A DNA stretch of 64,000 nucleotides from Micromonospora sp. C28SCA-DRY-2 (GCF_030519475.1 NZ_JAUMKD010000001.1:248001-312000), one strand, 5' to 3'; positions 16,313 to 26,294 are shown, counted from the first letter of the stretch. The notes: generated by a model not told the origin, from the letters alone. Numbers and translations are program-made.

Positions 16313-16744
16313 CTACTGTTGCCGCCGCGTTGTGGGGTCGCGCCGCAAGAGTTCGAGGAAGTAGGCGCAAGCCTCGCCCTCTGTCTGAAAGACTCGGAGG
16401 CCGTCCTTCATCCCGCGTAAATCACAGTAGTAAACCTCCCAACCCGCCGGGCCGACGTCAAGCACGTAGCGTTCGTTAGCTCCGAGGCCGCCGTACACCC
16501 GATAGCTGTCGGGGTTGAAGCCCTCACGCAGTAGGACGTTGGGCAAGTTTGTTAGCGTCACGTCGTCCACGAACTCATCATGCCCAATGACCGACTGGCC
16601 AGATAGTCGGGGCCTGCCCAGACCTCTTCGGTGTGAAAGAACGATCATTCCTTGGCGACCTGCCACTATATGGGCGCCGAGTTGCGGAAACCGTCCTTCG
16701 ACGTCCGGGGCCGTCCACCACTGTTCGCACCCGTAGTCACTCAC
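16313..16744 (-). CDS. Hypothetical protein (143 aa)
   Basis: 143 residues starting MSDYGCEQWWTAPDVEGRFP. It is mixed alpha/beta with aromatic-rich segments (ERYVLDVGPAGWEVYYCDLR) and a helical tail (EACAYFLELLRRDP). Such composition and size resemble immunity proteins of polymorphic toxin systems, but no toxin gene is adjacent. It lies alone between gene-poor stretches of the island. No function can be assigned. Confidence 0.55.
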   Translation of the reverse strand: MSDYGCEQWWTAPDVEGRFPQLGAHIVAGRQGMIVLSHRRGLGRPRLSGQSVIGHDEFVDDVTLTNLPNVLLREGFNPDSYRVYGGLGANERYVLDVGPAGWEVYYCDLRGMKDGLRVFQTEGEACAYFLELLRRDPTTRRQQ

Positions 16745-16974
16745 CTTGTCACCGAGTTGGGCAAGGGACCATGATCTTCGATCTGTCGGGCGGCTCAGCG
16801 AGAAGGGGACTCTGCCAGCCGAAGCTCGTAGAGCATCCGGGCCGCTGGTAGGAGAGACCCCGTGGTGGGGTGAGGGCGTCCCTACCGCAAATCTGGGGGC
16901 GTGCTGGCGTGCGCGAGCTACTCCCGCCCAAGATCATGGAGCCGACAAATCTCCTGCTCAGAGAGGGACCGGCC

Positions 16975-17484
16975 ATGCCCACCCACGGTTCAGCCACCAC
17001 CGCGACGCCCACCGCCATCGTCGCCCCGTCTCCTGCCACCGCCGACGCTCCTGCTTCTGTACGGACCGCGTCTGTCCTGTGGATGATCGCCATTGCGGCC
17101 GGCGTCTTCGAGACGGTGCTGGCCGTCGTCGGTCTGTTCGCTGAGGGGCCGGTCTCGCCGGCCGAGATCGTTGTCGGGGTGGGCGTGCGGCTCGTCGTCT
17201 TCGTCGTAGCCGGCTACCTCGCCGTACGGCTATCTCAGGGAAGGAACTGGGCTCGCTTGGCGCTTGCTCTGCTGCTGGGCGTGTTCGGCTCACTCTCCCT
17301 GCTGATCGACCCGATCCAGTGGCTGCTCGACGGCAACGAACTCAGCTCAGCCTTCGCGGACGTCACCCTGATGGAGCTGCTGTTCGCGACGAGCCGGATC
17401 GTGCACCTCGGCGCGGTCGGCGCCGCGATGGTGTCCATGTTCCGGCCCGGGGCGAACGTGTATTTCCGTGCCGTGACCCAATGA
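16975..17484 (+). CDS. Small four-helix membrane protein
   Basis: 169 residues from ATG 16975, supported by GAGAGGGA upstream; the frame is open further back to 16870. After a Thr/Ala-rich cytoplasmic N-terminus of ~40 residues there are four hydrophobic segments (starting near ASVLWMIAIAAGVFETVLAV and IVVGVGVRLVVFVVAGYLAV). No catalytic residues are visible. The function is unknown. It lies just upstream of the IS110 insertion. Confidence 0.65.
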   Translation: MPTHGSATTATPTAIVAPSPATADAPASVRTASVLWMIAIAAGVFETVLAVVGLFAEGPVSPAEIVVGVGVRLVVFVVAGYLAVRLSQGRNWARLALALLLGVFGSLSLLIDPIQWLLDGNELSSAFADVTLMELLFATSRIVHLGAVGAAMVSMFRPGANVYFRAVTQ

Positions 17485-17647
17485 CGTACCGCGAGTTCCG
17501 GGTTAACGAGCTGTTTGAGGCAGCGAGAAGGCAATAGGGACTCTAGCCAGTCAGGATCCGGACTCACCCACGCCCACCTGACAAGGCAAGGACTGCGAGG
17601 CACACCAAGCCCGCGAGTTCGCCGCTATCCCGATGCTCCTATGGAGG

Positions 17648-18703
17648 TCAAGGGGCGAGGGCGGCGAAGTCGGCTCGTAGGGCGGTGTAGACGTCGCGGA
17701 CGATGTAGCGCTTGAGGCAGCGGAGGATCTCTTGCTTGCTGAGGCCTTCCGTGGTGCGTCGGTGCTGGTAGGCGCGGGTGCGTGGGTCGTAGCGCAGGCG
17801 GCAGAGGGCGATGGTGTGGAGGGCGTGGTTGGCGCCGCGGTCGCCTCCGCGGTGGAGGCGGTGGCGGCGCACTCGTCCGGAGCTGGCGGGGATGGGTGCT
17901 GCGCCGCAGAGGTGGGCCAGTGCTGCTTCCGAGCGCAGCCGGTCGGGGTTGTCGCCGGCGGTGGTGAGCAGTTGGGCGGCGACGTCGGTGCCGACGCCGA
18001 ATAGGGCGCTGGTGCGTGGTGCTGCCTGGCGGACCAGCGGTGTCAGCTGTCGGTCGAGGGTGGTGATCTCCTCGGTCAGGGTGCTGACTCGTCGGGCGAG
18101 TCCGGCCAGCGCAGCAGTGGTGGCTTGTTCCGGGTCGTTGAGCCTGGTCGGGTCGACGGTCAGAGCGGTGCAGCGGCTGACCAGGACTGCGGCGCTGAGC
18201 TTTGTCAGCTGGGCTCGCAGACTTTCGGGGGCGGCGGTGACCAGGCCGCGCATCTGATTGATCGCAGCGGTGCGGGCCTTGACCGCCCCCTGGCGGGCCA
18301 CTCGTAGGGCGCGGATGGCTTCCACGGCTCCGGTGCGGGTCTTCGGCGTGCCCATGGCGGTGCCGGCGAGAGTGGCCCGGGCAGCGGCGATGGCGTCGAT
18401 GGGGTCGGACTTGCCCTTGGTCCGGCGGGTCCTGCGGTCAGGGCGGTCGACCTCAACGACGGTGACCTTGTGGCAGGCCAGGTGCCGGGCCAGGCCCGCC
18501 CCGTAGCTGCCGGTGCCCTCTACCCCGATCGCGACCAGGCGGCCGAAGGAGCGCATCCAGGCCAGCAAGTCCGCATAACCAGCGGCGGTGGCCGGGAACT
18601 CGTGGTCGGCCAGGAGCCCGCCGGTGCTGTCGATCACGGCGGCGTGGTGGGTATCGCGGTGGGTGTCGACACCACCGATGACCGATCGCTTCTTGGCTGC
18701 CAT
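17648..18703 (-). mobile_element. IS110-family transposase
   Basis: 351 residues from ATG 18703 (364 if started at 18742). The N-terminal DEDD domain begins GGVDTHRDTHHAAVIDSTGG, with DRRTRRTKGKSDPIDAIAAA in the middle. The C-terminal domain has LFGVGTDVAAQLLTTAGDNP and HLCGAAPIPASSGRVRRHRL. It appears full length and possibly active. IS110 elements lack terminal repeats and often make no target duplication, so the exact ends cannot be set by eye. A 15-bp inverted repeat lies just upstream of the gene. Confidence 0.95.
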
Positions 18704-18750
18704 GCTGGTGAGGTCCGCCTTTCTCGTATGCGTCGAGAACACGTGGACAC

Positions 18751-18834
18751 GTCACCGGTCAGGCGGTGCGGACAACACAGTGGTGGGCGCCTCTCGCACA
18801 GGCTCCTATCAGGTCACGACGCCTGACCGGTGAC
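18751..18834. repeat. 15-bp perfect inverted repeat upstream of the IS110 transposase
   Basis: GTCACCGGTCAGGCG (18751-18765) and CGCCTGACCGGTGAC (18820-18834), separated by 54 bp. It lies 48-131 bp before the transposase start. It may belong to the non-coding end of the IS, where IS110 elements encode their guide RNA, or mark the insertion site. The role is inferred. Confidence 0.55.
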
Positions 18835-18842
18835 ATGCAGCT

Positions 18843-19798
18843 GCCGGGGCCACCGGGCTGGCCGACGAATCGGGATGAGGACAGTATCCGTCGGTCTGCC
18901 GGTGAGTCAGACCAACCCGGCGACCCACCCCACCATCCTCACTGTCTGCCGCCGACCCGCCCTCCTGGGGAGCGGGCCGCCGCCCGGCCCGCCACGCCAA
19001 GCGGGCCTTGACGCTCGTACGGACGCTGGCGGGTCGGGCGGTGGTCTGCTCGGCTTACCCGGTCGCGGGGCGCGCGCCCAAGCGGCGGCGCGTGCGGCCC
19101 GTCAAGGGCCACCTTGGTAGATGTACAGAAAGTCCTCCCACACCGGCAGCCGGCCGGTCCGCCCTGGGCTGCGGGGTCACGACGGGTTGACGTGTCCGCA
19201 CCCGGTGCTACTCTGCCGCTCGTCGAGCACGCTAGGCGCGGCCTTCCTGCCGGATCGCTGGACTCGACGTCGGAGATGCCGAGCGGGCCTTCCTGCCGCT
19301 GAGGCGGGCCACGTCCCGCCGGCTGTCGATCGCACCGGCCGCTGTGCCGGTCCCCTGAATCCGCTGAGCGGCCCAGTACGGCCTTCCCTGCCGTCCACGA
19401 TGGCCTGGATTCGCCCACCTCCACGGTGGGGCAGCCTGCGGCAACCCACCGGATGCCGGCATTCCAGACTCCCCACCCGTGCCGTCCCACTCATCAGACC
19501 CATGAGCGCGAAAGGACATGGCCCATCGGCGGAACGTGGCACCACCACGACTCCGCCCTCCGGCGTCACCCGCCCTCCCGGCGGTGCCAGGAGACACGAC
19601 GAACACCACCAGGTTTCTGGAGTCGTCTCCCGCGCGCCGGCGCCCGAGGAACCGAGGGCTGACGCCGGCACCCCTGAAGTAGGCCGCGCGAAACACCGAC
19701 CGGATCGTGTGGAACCCGCCAACCCGCAAGACGGCGGTGCTCGATGCACATGACTGGCTGTTGCGGACCAGCCCATTGACAGGCTGCATGCGGCCGGG
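18843..19798. other. ~950-bp stretch without recognisable genes
   Basis: Frames of up to ~210 codons are open here on both strands, but they are Pro/Arg/Ser-rich, start poorly and match nothing I know. The only structure noticed is a thrice repeated GGCCTTCC(C)TGCCG near 19231, 19287 and 19380. This is probably degenerate mobile DNA. Confidence 0.5.
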
Positions 19799-20197
19799 TT
19801 ACCGACTGAGGAACCAGCCGGTCAGCGCAATGCAGACCACCATCGCCGGCAGCGGTAGGAAGTAGAACAGCGGATCGAAGTCGCCATTCGGGGTCGCTCC
19901 GCCGAGCGTGTGCCGGAGCAGTCCGAGCAGGGCGGCGCATGCCGCGAGGACGAGTTTCGCGACGCGAGGCCGCCATGTCGTGCGCCATGAGTCCGTTGTC
20001 CGAAGGATGAAGGTCAGCACGCTACCGGCTAGCCAGCCGATGACCAGGTATGGCAGTGGGTACCACCAGAGCGCGGATGGTTCCAGAACCAGGAACACCA
20101 GCGGAGTGACGATGTCGAGAGCCGCGTACAGCAGGCTGCTGTAGCCGATGGCACCCAGCCAAGTCTTAGGGTCCGGTAGCTGCACGATGACAACCAT
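19799..20197 (-). CDS. Small membrane protein (132 aa)
   Basis: 132 residues with about four hydrophobic segments, including YSSLLYAALDIVTPLVFLVL, LPYLVIGWLAGSVLTFIL and a C-terminal PAMVVCIALTGWFLSR. No known motif. Start MVVIVQLPDPKTWLG at 20197. It lies between gene-free DNA and the PIN-domain remnant in the island. The function is unknown. Confidence 0.6.
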   Translation of the reverse strand: MVVIVQLPDPKTWLGAIGYSSLLYAALDIVTPLVFLVLEPSALWWYPLPYLVIGWLAGSVLTFILRTTDSWRTTWRPRVAKLVLAACAALLGLLRHTLGGATPNGDFDPLFYFLPLPAMVVCIALTGWFLSR

Positions 20198-20209
20198 CGC
20201 GACATGATC

Positions 20210-20940
20210 TCAAATTTCAGCCGGGCGCCACCCCTTGAAGGAGAACTTGTTCTCGTAGAACCACTGGAGGTGCTTCAGCGCGGCCTGGTCGGCCTCGGAG
20301 AGGTCGCCGAGCTGGGCCGCCGCGAGGGTCCACAAATCTCGGCACCGCACCCACAAACCGCGGACCCATAAGACGCGCGAACCGCCTTACCGAATGCCGG
20401 TAATGCGGTTTTTCGTCGCGCACCATAATGCGCGACCTGTTGTGAGCCTTGCTGTGCTGCTTCAGAGCGAGTTCGTCCACCACGATCATCGGCACGAGGA
20501 TGTGGATCGGGTCGTAGCGCGTTCCGAGCGCCGGGGCGAGGTCTAGCTCCTCCAGCTTCTGCGGATGGTGCAGGTGGACGTTGCTGTCGAGCACGACGGG
20601 ACGCCCGGCCCTCTCGAACTGCTTCACCTGCGACTTGACCCCGGCATTGGCCTCCGTGAAGGCACTTATTCGTTCGTCCAGCTCCATTGCGAGGAGACCG
20701 TTGAGGACCCTCTCGGCGTCCAGTTGGTCCCCCTGCAGGGAGGCCGCGGTGGACAGGAGTAGCTGGTACCGGTCCGCCGGTGCAAGGCGGTCGAGGTCGG
20801 CAGCGCTGCCCTGATTTCGGAGCTGACGGCGTACCTCGTTGGCCCAATCGAGGTAGGAGAACACGGGACGCATCATCGGACGACTGGTTCCACCGCGAAT
20901 GATCGTGGCGGTGTTGAGCAAGCTGGCGAGGGATGCGTGC
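20210..20940 (-). pseudogene. PIN-domain protein remnant joined to a foreign C-terminus
   Basis: One frame contains VVLDSNVHLHHPQKLEELDL and PMIVVDELALKQHSKAHNRS, the first acidic strand and the second acidic cluster of a PIN nuclease, preceded by a helical N-terminus (PVFSYLDWANEVRRQLRNQG). After ~20400 the sequence leaves the PIN pattern. The last ~40 codons (DLSEADQAALKHLQWFYENK...) make sense only in another frame, ending at 20210. The catalytic C-terminal half of the PIN domain is missing. This is decayed or recombined DNA. Confidence 0.65.
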
Positions 20941-21113
20941 AGGTTATTTCGGTCGACGCCGGGCAGCTGTCGGCCATCCGGCAGGCGCATCTGCTCAAGC
21001 CGCACGCCGCCGGGGAGCACCCGTCGTTGTCGACCCTGGCCGAGCTGTTCGAGGTGTCGCGGCAGACGGTGTACCCCCGGTGGTGTGGTTCAGATACTGA
21101 ACCCATCCCGTGA
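20937..21113 (+). pseudogene. Resolvase/invertase C-terminal helix-turn-helix fragment
   Basis: The frame from 20937 reads LSAIRQAHLLKPHAAGEHPS, then LSTLAELFEVSRQTVY. This is the DNA-binding tail of small serine recombinases (the V-S-R-x-T-V-Y recognition helix). It is cut at about 21085, where truncated IS5-like DNA begins. The catalytic domain is absent. Confidence 0.55.
21087..21103. repeat. Palindrome GGTTCAG-ATA-CTGAACC at the recombinase/IS junction
   Basis: Seven-base perfect arms with a three-base centre, sited exactly where the recombinase fragment stops and the truncated IS5-family transposase begins. It may be an IS end or a target or crossover site; this is inferred from position. 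Confidence 0.4.
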
Positions 21114-21129
21114 TGAGGTTCTGGGCAAC

Positions 21130-21853
21130 CGATTCAGTCGGTCAATCCAACCGAAGTCGTGTAGCCAGGCGAAGCTGCGTTCGACGACCCAGCGGCGCCG
21201 GCCGAGGCCGGAGCCGTGTGGGTGACCGCGGCGGGCGATGACCGGGGTGATCCCTCGGGCGCGTAGGAGGTGGCGGTACTTGTCGTGGTCGTAGCCGCGG
21301 TCGGCGTAGATTCTGCGGGGCCTGCGGGCAGGCCGGCCGCGCCGGCCACGAATCGGTGGGATGGCGTCGATCAGCGGGATGAGCTGAGTGACGTCGTGCC
21401 GGTTCCCGCCGGTCAGCGTAACGGCCAGGGGTGCGCCGCCCGCGTCGGTGATCAGATGGTGTTTGCTGCCGGGCCGGCCGCGATCGACCGGGCTCGGCCC
21501 GACGTGGTCCCCCCTTTGAGGGCGCGCAGGTGGGAGGCGTCAACCACCGCGTAGGCCAGGTCGAGCGCTCCGACGGCACGCAGCTCGGCCAGGAGCACCT
21601 CGTGCAGACGTTGCCACACGCCCTGCTCCTGCCAGCGCGCCAGCCGCCGCCAGCACGTCGAGCCCGACACCCCGAACGCCGAGGTCGGCAACTGCTGCCA
21701 CGGGATCCCGGTCCGCAGCACGAACAAGATCCCTGCCAGGGCAGCCCGGTCGTCACGGGCCAACCGTCCCGGGGAGCGGAACCGGCGGGTACGAGCCGGG
21801 ATCAACGGCCCGAGCCGCTCCCACAACCCGTCAACGATCTCCCTCTCACGCAC
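21130..21853 (-). mobile_element. IS5-family transposase (two frames, -1 shift), C-terminally truncated
   Basis: OrfA (21853-21452) contains LWERLGPLIPARTRRFRSPG, GIPWQQLPTSAFGVSGSTCW and the first catalytic Asp in YAVVDASHLRALKGG. The second part continues in the -1 frame: DRGRPGSKHHLITDAGGAPL, RIYADRGYDHDKYRHLLRAR with the second Asp, then VVERSFAWLHDF with the Glu. AAAGGGGGG near 21508-21516 is a plausible slippage site for the shift. After AWLHDF the normal C-terminus is replaced by unrelated sequence, so the copy is truncated and probably inactive. Confidence 0.85.
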
Positions 21854-22059
21854 AGCCTATCGATCTACCGACAGCCGCGACCGTCCACAAGTGACACGCC
21901 GAACTCAAATTGAAACGGTCTCTAAGACGACGCTCCGCCGGTGGCCGCAGGCTGATGACCTGCGGCTTTCTTATCGTCCCCCGTTGCGTGCCGGTCGCTT
22001 CGCAGGCTCGCTGCGATCGCTTGCCGAAGATCAGCTGAAACGTTGTTGGCCTTGCGGGT

Positions 22060-22283
22060 CTAGCCCTGGGCCGGTGATGCCGTACTGGGCGAAGTCGTCG
22101 GGATCGAGCTGAGTGGCTTACCGAGGGCGTCGGCGAAGACGCGCCGGTCGATTCCCGGCTGTATCCGGTGACCCGCTGCAGATCCACCGGCCGCCAGCCG
22201 CCTGCGTGAAACTCCCGTAGCTGCTCGTCCCGCTCGGTAAACGATCGTATGCCCGGGCATGCGGGTTCTCCCGCACCGGCCAA
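22060..22283 (-). pseudogene. Frameshifted remnant of a small DNA-binding protein
   Basis: One frame reads RSFTERDEQLREFHAGGWRP and VDLQRVTGYSRES, like a short helix-turn-helix of the type V-x-x-V-T-G-x-S-R-E. The continuation RRVFADALGKPLSSIPTT is in a neighbouring frame and ends at 22060. One single-base shift would join them. No intact partner remains. Confidence 0.45.
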
Positions 22284-22360
22284 TCTGTGGCGCGCGGCAG
22301 TCGGAAGCTTGTTGAGCCGCAGTCACGGTCTGCCGGTGGGAAGGGCGGCGCCAGGCCCGG

Positions 22361-23248
22361 CTACGTCGTTTGCTGCGCCTTCGTGACGATTTGAACGAAG
22401 GCGTGTACCAGGGCCTTCTCTCCGCCTTTGCGCCACACCGGTGCGTAGTGCAGCACCGGTCCGTCGGTGATGGGCAGGAAGGTGATGTCCCGCCGTTGCC
22501 GGGTGGCTGCCACGTCCGATCCGATCGGGGACACGACGTTGCCCCCGGCGATCGCTCGGAAGGCCTCCTCGAGGGTGACGGTGCCCAGTCCGCGCCGGAC
22601 GGGCCGGCCGGCCGGGGTGGTGGACGGGGTGTGCGCCTCCCACACGTAGTCGGGAATGGGTCCCTCGGGGTAGACCACCGGATGATCGCCGAGATCCTCC
22701 AGCTCGACGCTGCCCCGGCCGGCCAACGGATGACCGGCGGCCACCGCCAGCACCAGCTCCTCGCGATGCAGGACCGGCCCGACCGTGAGGTCGGGCTCGC
22801 GGATGGGCAGCCAGAGAATGCCGATGTCGACCGAACCGGCCCGCAGCGGCCCGAGCGGGTCGGCCGGCAGGATTTCGCGCAGGCGCAGCTCGCACTGCGG
22901 GTGCCGCTGCCGGAACAGGTCGAGGACGGCCTCGACCGACTGGTAGTGGGTGGCCATGGTGCCGACGGTCAGCGTGCCGGCCTGGCCGCGTGCGGTGGCG
23001 GCGGCCTCCTCGATGCCGGAGATGATCTCGCTGTAGCCGGCGCGGAGGCGGTCGCGTAACCGTTCGCCGAGCGGGGTGAGTCGAACGGCGCGGCTCGTAC
23101 GCTCGAACAGGCCCCCGCCGATCCGGCGTTCCTGCTGTTTGATCGACTGACTGACCCGCGATTGGGACACGTGCAAACGCTCGGCCGTGCGACCGAAGTG
23201 AAGCTCTTCGGCCAGCGTCAGGAAGATCTCGATGTCGCGCAGTTCCAC
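22361..23248 (-). CDS. LysR family transcriptional regulator (paralogue of the one at 10304)
   Basis: 295 residues. Helix-turn-helix at the N-terminus (IEIFLTLAEELHFGRTAERL, VSQSRVSQSIKQQERRIGGG), then the effector domain with LTVGTMATHYQSVEAVLDLF. It is divergent from the GNAT protein at 23439 and lies at the edge of the resistance-like cluster. The same N-terminal blocks as in the first LysR protein suggest duplication or repeated acquisition. Confidence 0.9.
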   Translation of the reverse strand: MELRDIEIFLTLAEELHFGRTAERLHVSQSRVSQSIKQQERRIGGGLFERTSRAVRLTPLGERLRDRLRAGYSEIISGIEEAAATARGQAGTLTVGTMATHYQSVEAVLDLFRQRHPQCELRLREILPADPLGPLRAGSVDIGILWLPIREPDLTVGPVLHREELVLAVAAGHPLAGRGSVELEDLGDHPVVYPEGPIPDYVWEAHTPSTTPAGRPVRRGLGTVTLEEAFRAIAGGNVVSPIGSDVAATRQRRDITFLPITDGPVLHYAPVWRKGGEKALVHAFVQIVTKAQQTT

Positions 23249-23438
23249 CAGACGGCCCTACCTTCGATCATTGCGGCCTGGAATTGGGCAGTCTACGGCT
23301 ACGACGAGAACGGGCGGCATGAGCGTGGCTCGGACCCCCGGCCGTCGCGGGGTCCATCGTCGATCGATCACCGCTGGCTAATGCGGCGATGCGATCTTCT
23401 GCGTTGTTCGGCCGGGGCGGCCGGGCGATGGTGGACGC

Positions 23439-24239
23439 ATGAGCGAAAGCGTGATCGACATCGTGGCGACGCCGGATCATCTCGGGACCCCACGCTGGCA
23501 CGCTGTGACGTCGCCCGGTTCGGTGGCCGGAGTCGCCGATCTACGTCCGGTCATGCCGTTCGAGTACGAACTGCCACCGCCGACCGCCCTGCAGCCGGGC
23601 ATCTTTGATCTGAACCTGTATGTGCGGCCGCAGTGGCGTCGACGAGGGATCGGATCGCGGCTGCTGGCCGCCGTCGGTGCATACGCCGTGGGACGGCGGC
23701 TGATCGTGGAGACCGCCCCGGATTCCGCCGCGCAGTCGTTCTGCGAGCGGCACGGATTTCGGCGCACCGGATCCAGGATCCATGACCTGCTCGCCTACCG
23801 CGATATTCACCATGCCTGGCTGGGTGAGTTGGTCGACGTCGAGCACCCCGGATACCGACTGCGTCACTGGACCGGGGACCCGACTGGCGGGAACAGCGTC
23901 GAGCAACTACTCCGGTATCCGAGCCGACCGGGTAATGCGGTGGTGAGCACCGCCGAGGCGGACGGCGGCGTGGTCGCCTATGTCTTGGCGATGACGGGTG
24001 CACCGTCGCAGCGTCGCGCCCGCCAGTACGGCCCTGCCGTGCTCGTCGGCCATCGCGGACGGCGGCTGGGGCTGTGGGTCAACGCCGCTCTGCTCACGCG
24101 ACTGCGCGAGATCCACCCACACGTCGAGGAGATCGAGACTCGCACCGCCGAAGAGGACTCCGACCTGGTCGCCCTGCATCGACACCTGGGCTTCCGCCCT
24201 CTCGGGCGGCGTATCCGCTACGAACTCACCCTGCCGTAA
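23439..24239 (+). CDS. GNAT acetyltransferase, two tandem GNAT-like domains
   Basis: 266 residues. The first domain (~20-120) has an acetyl-CoA loop RPQWRRRGIGSRLLAAVGAY followed by FCERHGFRRTGSR. The second (~130-266) has GHRGRRLGLWVNAALLTRLR and LHRHLGFRPLGRRIRYEL, with a less perfect loop. Two-domain GNATs include mycothiol synthase and aminoglycoside-modifying enzymes; the substrate cannot be told. It is divergent from the LysR gene. It may be part of the drug-resistance group that follows. Confidence 0.85.
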   Translation: MSESVIDIVATPDHLGTPRWHAVTSPGSVAGVADLRPVMPFEYELPPPTALQPGIFDLNLYVRPQWRRRGIGSRLLAAVGAYAVGRRLIVETAPDSAAQSFCERHGFRRTGSRIHDLLAYRDIHHAWLGELVDVEHPGYRLRHWTGDPTGGNSVEQLLRYPSRPGNAVVSTAEADGGVVAYVLAMTGAPSQRRARQYGPAVLVGHRGRRLGLWVNAALLTRLREIHPHVEEIETRTAEEDSDLVALHRHLGFRPLGRRIRYELTLP

Positions 24240-24304
24240 CCGGCGGCCCTGACTCCGGTCCAGCAGCACCGGGCCGACACGTCCCCGCTGGAGGGAGGTT
24301 TGTC

Positions 24305-24620
<316 letters not shown>

Positions 24621-24659
24621 CCGGCATGTCCTTGTCAATCCGTCAGATCGGGGGCCGTC

Positions 24660-26294
24660 TTGCTCACGTCGCAACTTTCGCTGCATCACATCATCCGCCG
24701 CTACGACGAGCGCACGGTGCTGGCCGGCGTGTCCTTCAGCGTCAAACCGGGCGAGAAGGTCGGCATCATCGGCGACAACGGCGCCGGGAAGTCGACCCTG
24801 TTACGCCTGATCGCCGGGGTGGACCGACCCGACAATGGGGAACTGACGGTGATCGCCCCGGGCGGTGTCGGCTACCTGGCCCAATCGCTGCCGCTGCCGC
24901 CACATGCCTCGGTCCAGGACGCGATCGACCTCTCTCTGGCCGACCTCCGCGAGCTCGAGTCGCTGATCATGAACACCGAAGCCGGACTGAACGGTCTGTC
25001 GAGGGCTGAACTCGTCGCGGGCCTGGAGCACTACGCCGGGCTGGTTTCCCGTTACGAAGCACGGGGCGGGTACGGGGCGGACACCCGGGTCGAGAAGGCG
25101 TTGCACCGGCTCGGCCTGCCGAATCTGGACCGTACGCGGGCGCTCGGCACCCTGTCCGGTGGGGAGCGGTCCCGGCTGGCGCTGGCCGCCACGCTGGCCT
25201 CCCAACCGGAACTGCTCCTGCTCGACGAGCCGACCAACGACCTCGATGATCAGGCCGTGGGCTGGCTGGAGGCGCGCCTGCGGCAGCACCGCGGCACACT
25301 GCTCGCGGTCACCCATGACCGGGAGTTCCTCAGCCGGGTCACCGACACAATCCTGGACGTCGGTCAGGGCACGGTGACACGCCACGGCGACGGCTACGAC
25401 GGGTACCTGACCGCCACGGCCGCCGAACGCCGCCGTCGGCTACAGGAGTACGAAGACTGGCGCCATCAGCTGGTCCGCAACCGTAAGCTCGCTGCCGCCA
25501 ACGCGTTCCGTCTGGAAGCGATCCCGCGCAAGGCGCCGATGGCCAAGTTCGGGCACGGCGCCTTCCGGGCCCGCGGCCGTGATCACGGTGCGATGGGACG
25601 CATCCGCAACGCCAAGGAGCGCATCGAGCGTCTCACGGCAAACCCGGTCGCGCCGCCGCCCGACCCGCTGGTGTTCTCGGCCAGCATCACCGGCGTCGAC
25701 AACGACGCCCCGGAGACGGTTGCCGAGCTCACCGAGGTGCGCGTCACCGACCGGCTGTACGTGCCGTCACTGCGGATCGGCGGCACGGACCGGCTTCTGG
25801 TCACCGGGCCCAACGGGGCGGGCAAGTCCACCCTCATCCGGGTCCTGGCAGGAGAACTGCGCCCGGACCATGGAACGGTACGCACCCAGGGCCGGATCGG
25901 TCACCTGCGGCAGCAGATGACGCCGTGGCCGCCGAACCTGACCGTGTTGGAAGCGTTCACCGGCGGGCCGGCTGGTGACCCGGACGAACTGCTGTCGCTG
26001 GGCCTGTTTCGGCCGACTGACCTGCGGTTGCGGGTAAGGGAGCTGTCGTACGGACAACTCCGCAGGCTCGAAGTGGCCCGCCTGGTCAGCAAGCCGGTCG
26101 ACCTGCTGCTCCTGGACGAGCCGACCAATCACCTCAGCCCTGCTCTGGTCGAGGAGCTGGAGCAGGCGCTGGTCGACTACCAGGGCGCAGTGGTCGTCGT
26201 CACCCACGACCGCCGGATGCGGGCTCGGTTCGCCGCCACGCACCTACAGCTACGTGCCGGCCACGTGGAACAACTCAGCGAGAGGACCGGCTGA
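24660..26294 (+). CDS. ABC-F family ATPase, putative ribosome-protection resistance protein
   Basis: 544 residues from TTG 24660; no better start fits the conserved N-terminus (LTSQLSLHHIIRRYDERTVL). There are two ATPase domains: Walker A GDNGAGKST, signature LSGGERSRL and LLLLDEPTND; then GPNGAGKST, LSYGQLRRL and LLLLDEPTNH. A ~75-residue basic linker lies between. There is no membrane domain. ABC-F proteins of this layout (Vga/Lsa/TlrC-like) bind the ribosomal E site and displace antibiotics; other ABC-Fs are translation factors. The surrounding resistance-like genes favour resistance. The second signature LSYGQ is a variant of LSGGQ. Confidence 0.9.
   Translation: MLTSQLSLHHIIRRYDERTVLAGVSFSVKPGEKVGIIGDNGAGKSTLLRLIAGVDRPDNGELTVIAPGGVGYLAQSLPLPPHASVQDAIDLSLADLRELESLIMNTEAGLNGLSRAELVAGLEHYAGLVSRYEARGGYGADTRVEKALHRLGLPNLDRTRALGTLSGGERSRLALAATLASQPELLLLDEPTNDLDDQAVGWLEARLRQHRGTLLAVTHDREFLSRVTDTILDVGQGTVTRHGDGYDGYLTATAAERRRRLQEYEDWRHQLVRNRKLAAANAFRLEAIPRKAPMAKFGHGAFRARGRDHGAMGRIRNAKERIERLTANPVAPPPDPLVFSASITGVDNDAPETVAELTEVRVTDRLYVPSLRIGGTDRLLVTGPNGAGKSTLIRVLAGELRPDHGTVRTQGRIGHLRQQMTPWPPNLTVLEAFTGGPAGDPDELLSLGLFRPTDLRLRVRELSYGQLRRLEVARLVSKPVDLLLLDEPTNHLSPALVEELEQALVDYQGAVVVVTHDRRMRARFAATHLQLRAGHVEQLSERTG

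Noticed and set aside
19121-19753. 210-codon plus-strand frame in the gene-poor stretch
   Set aside because: Pro/Arg/Ser-rich, with no ribosome-binding site and no pattern of a folded protein; competing frames are equally open on the other strand.
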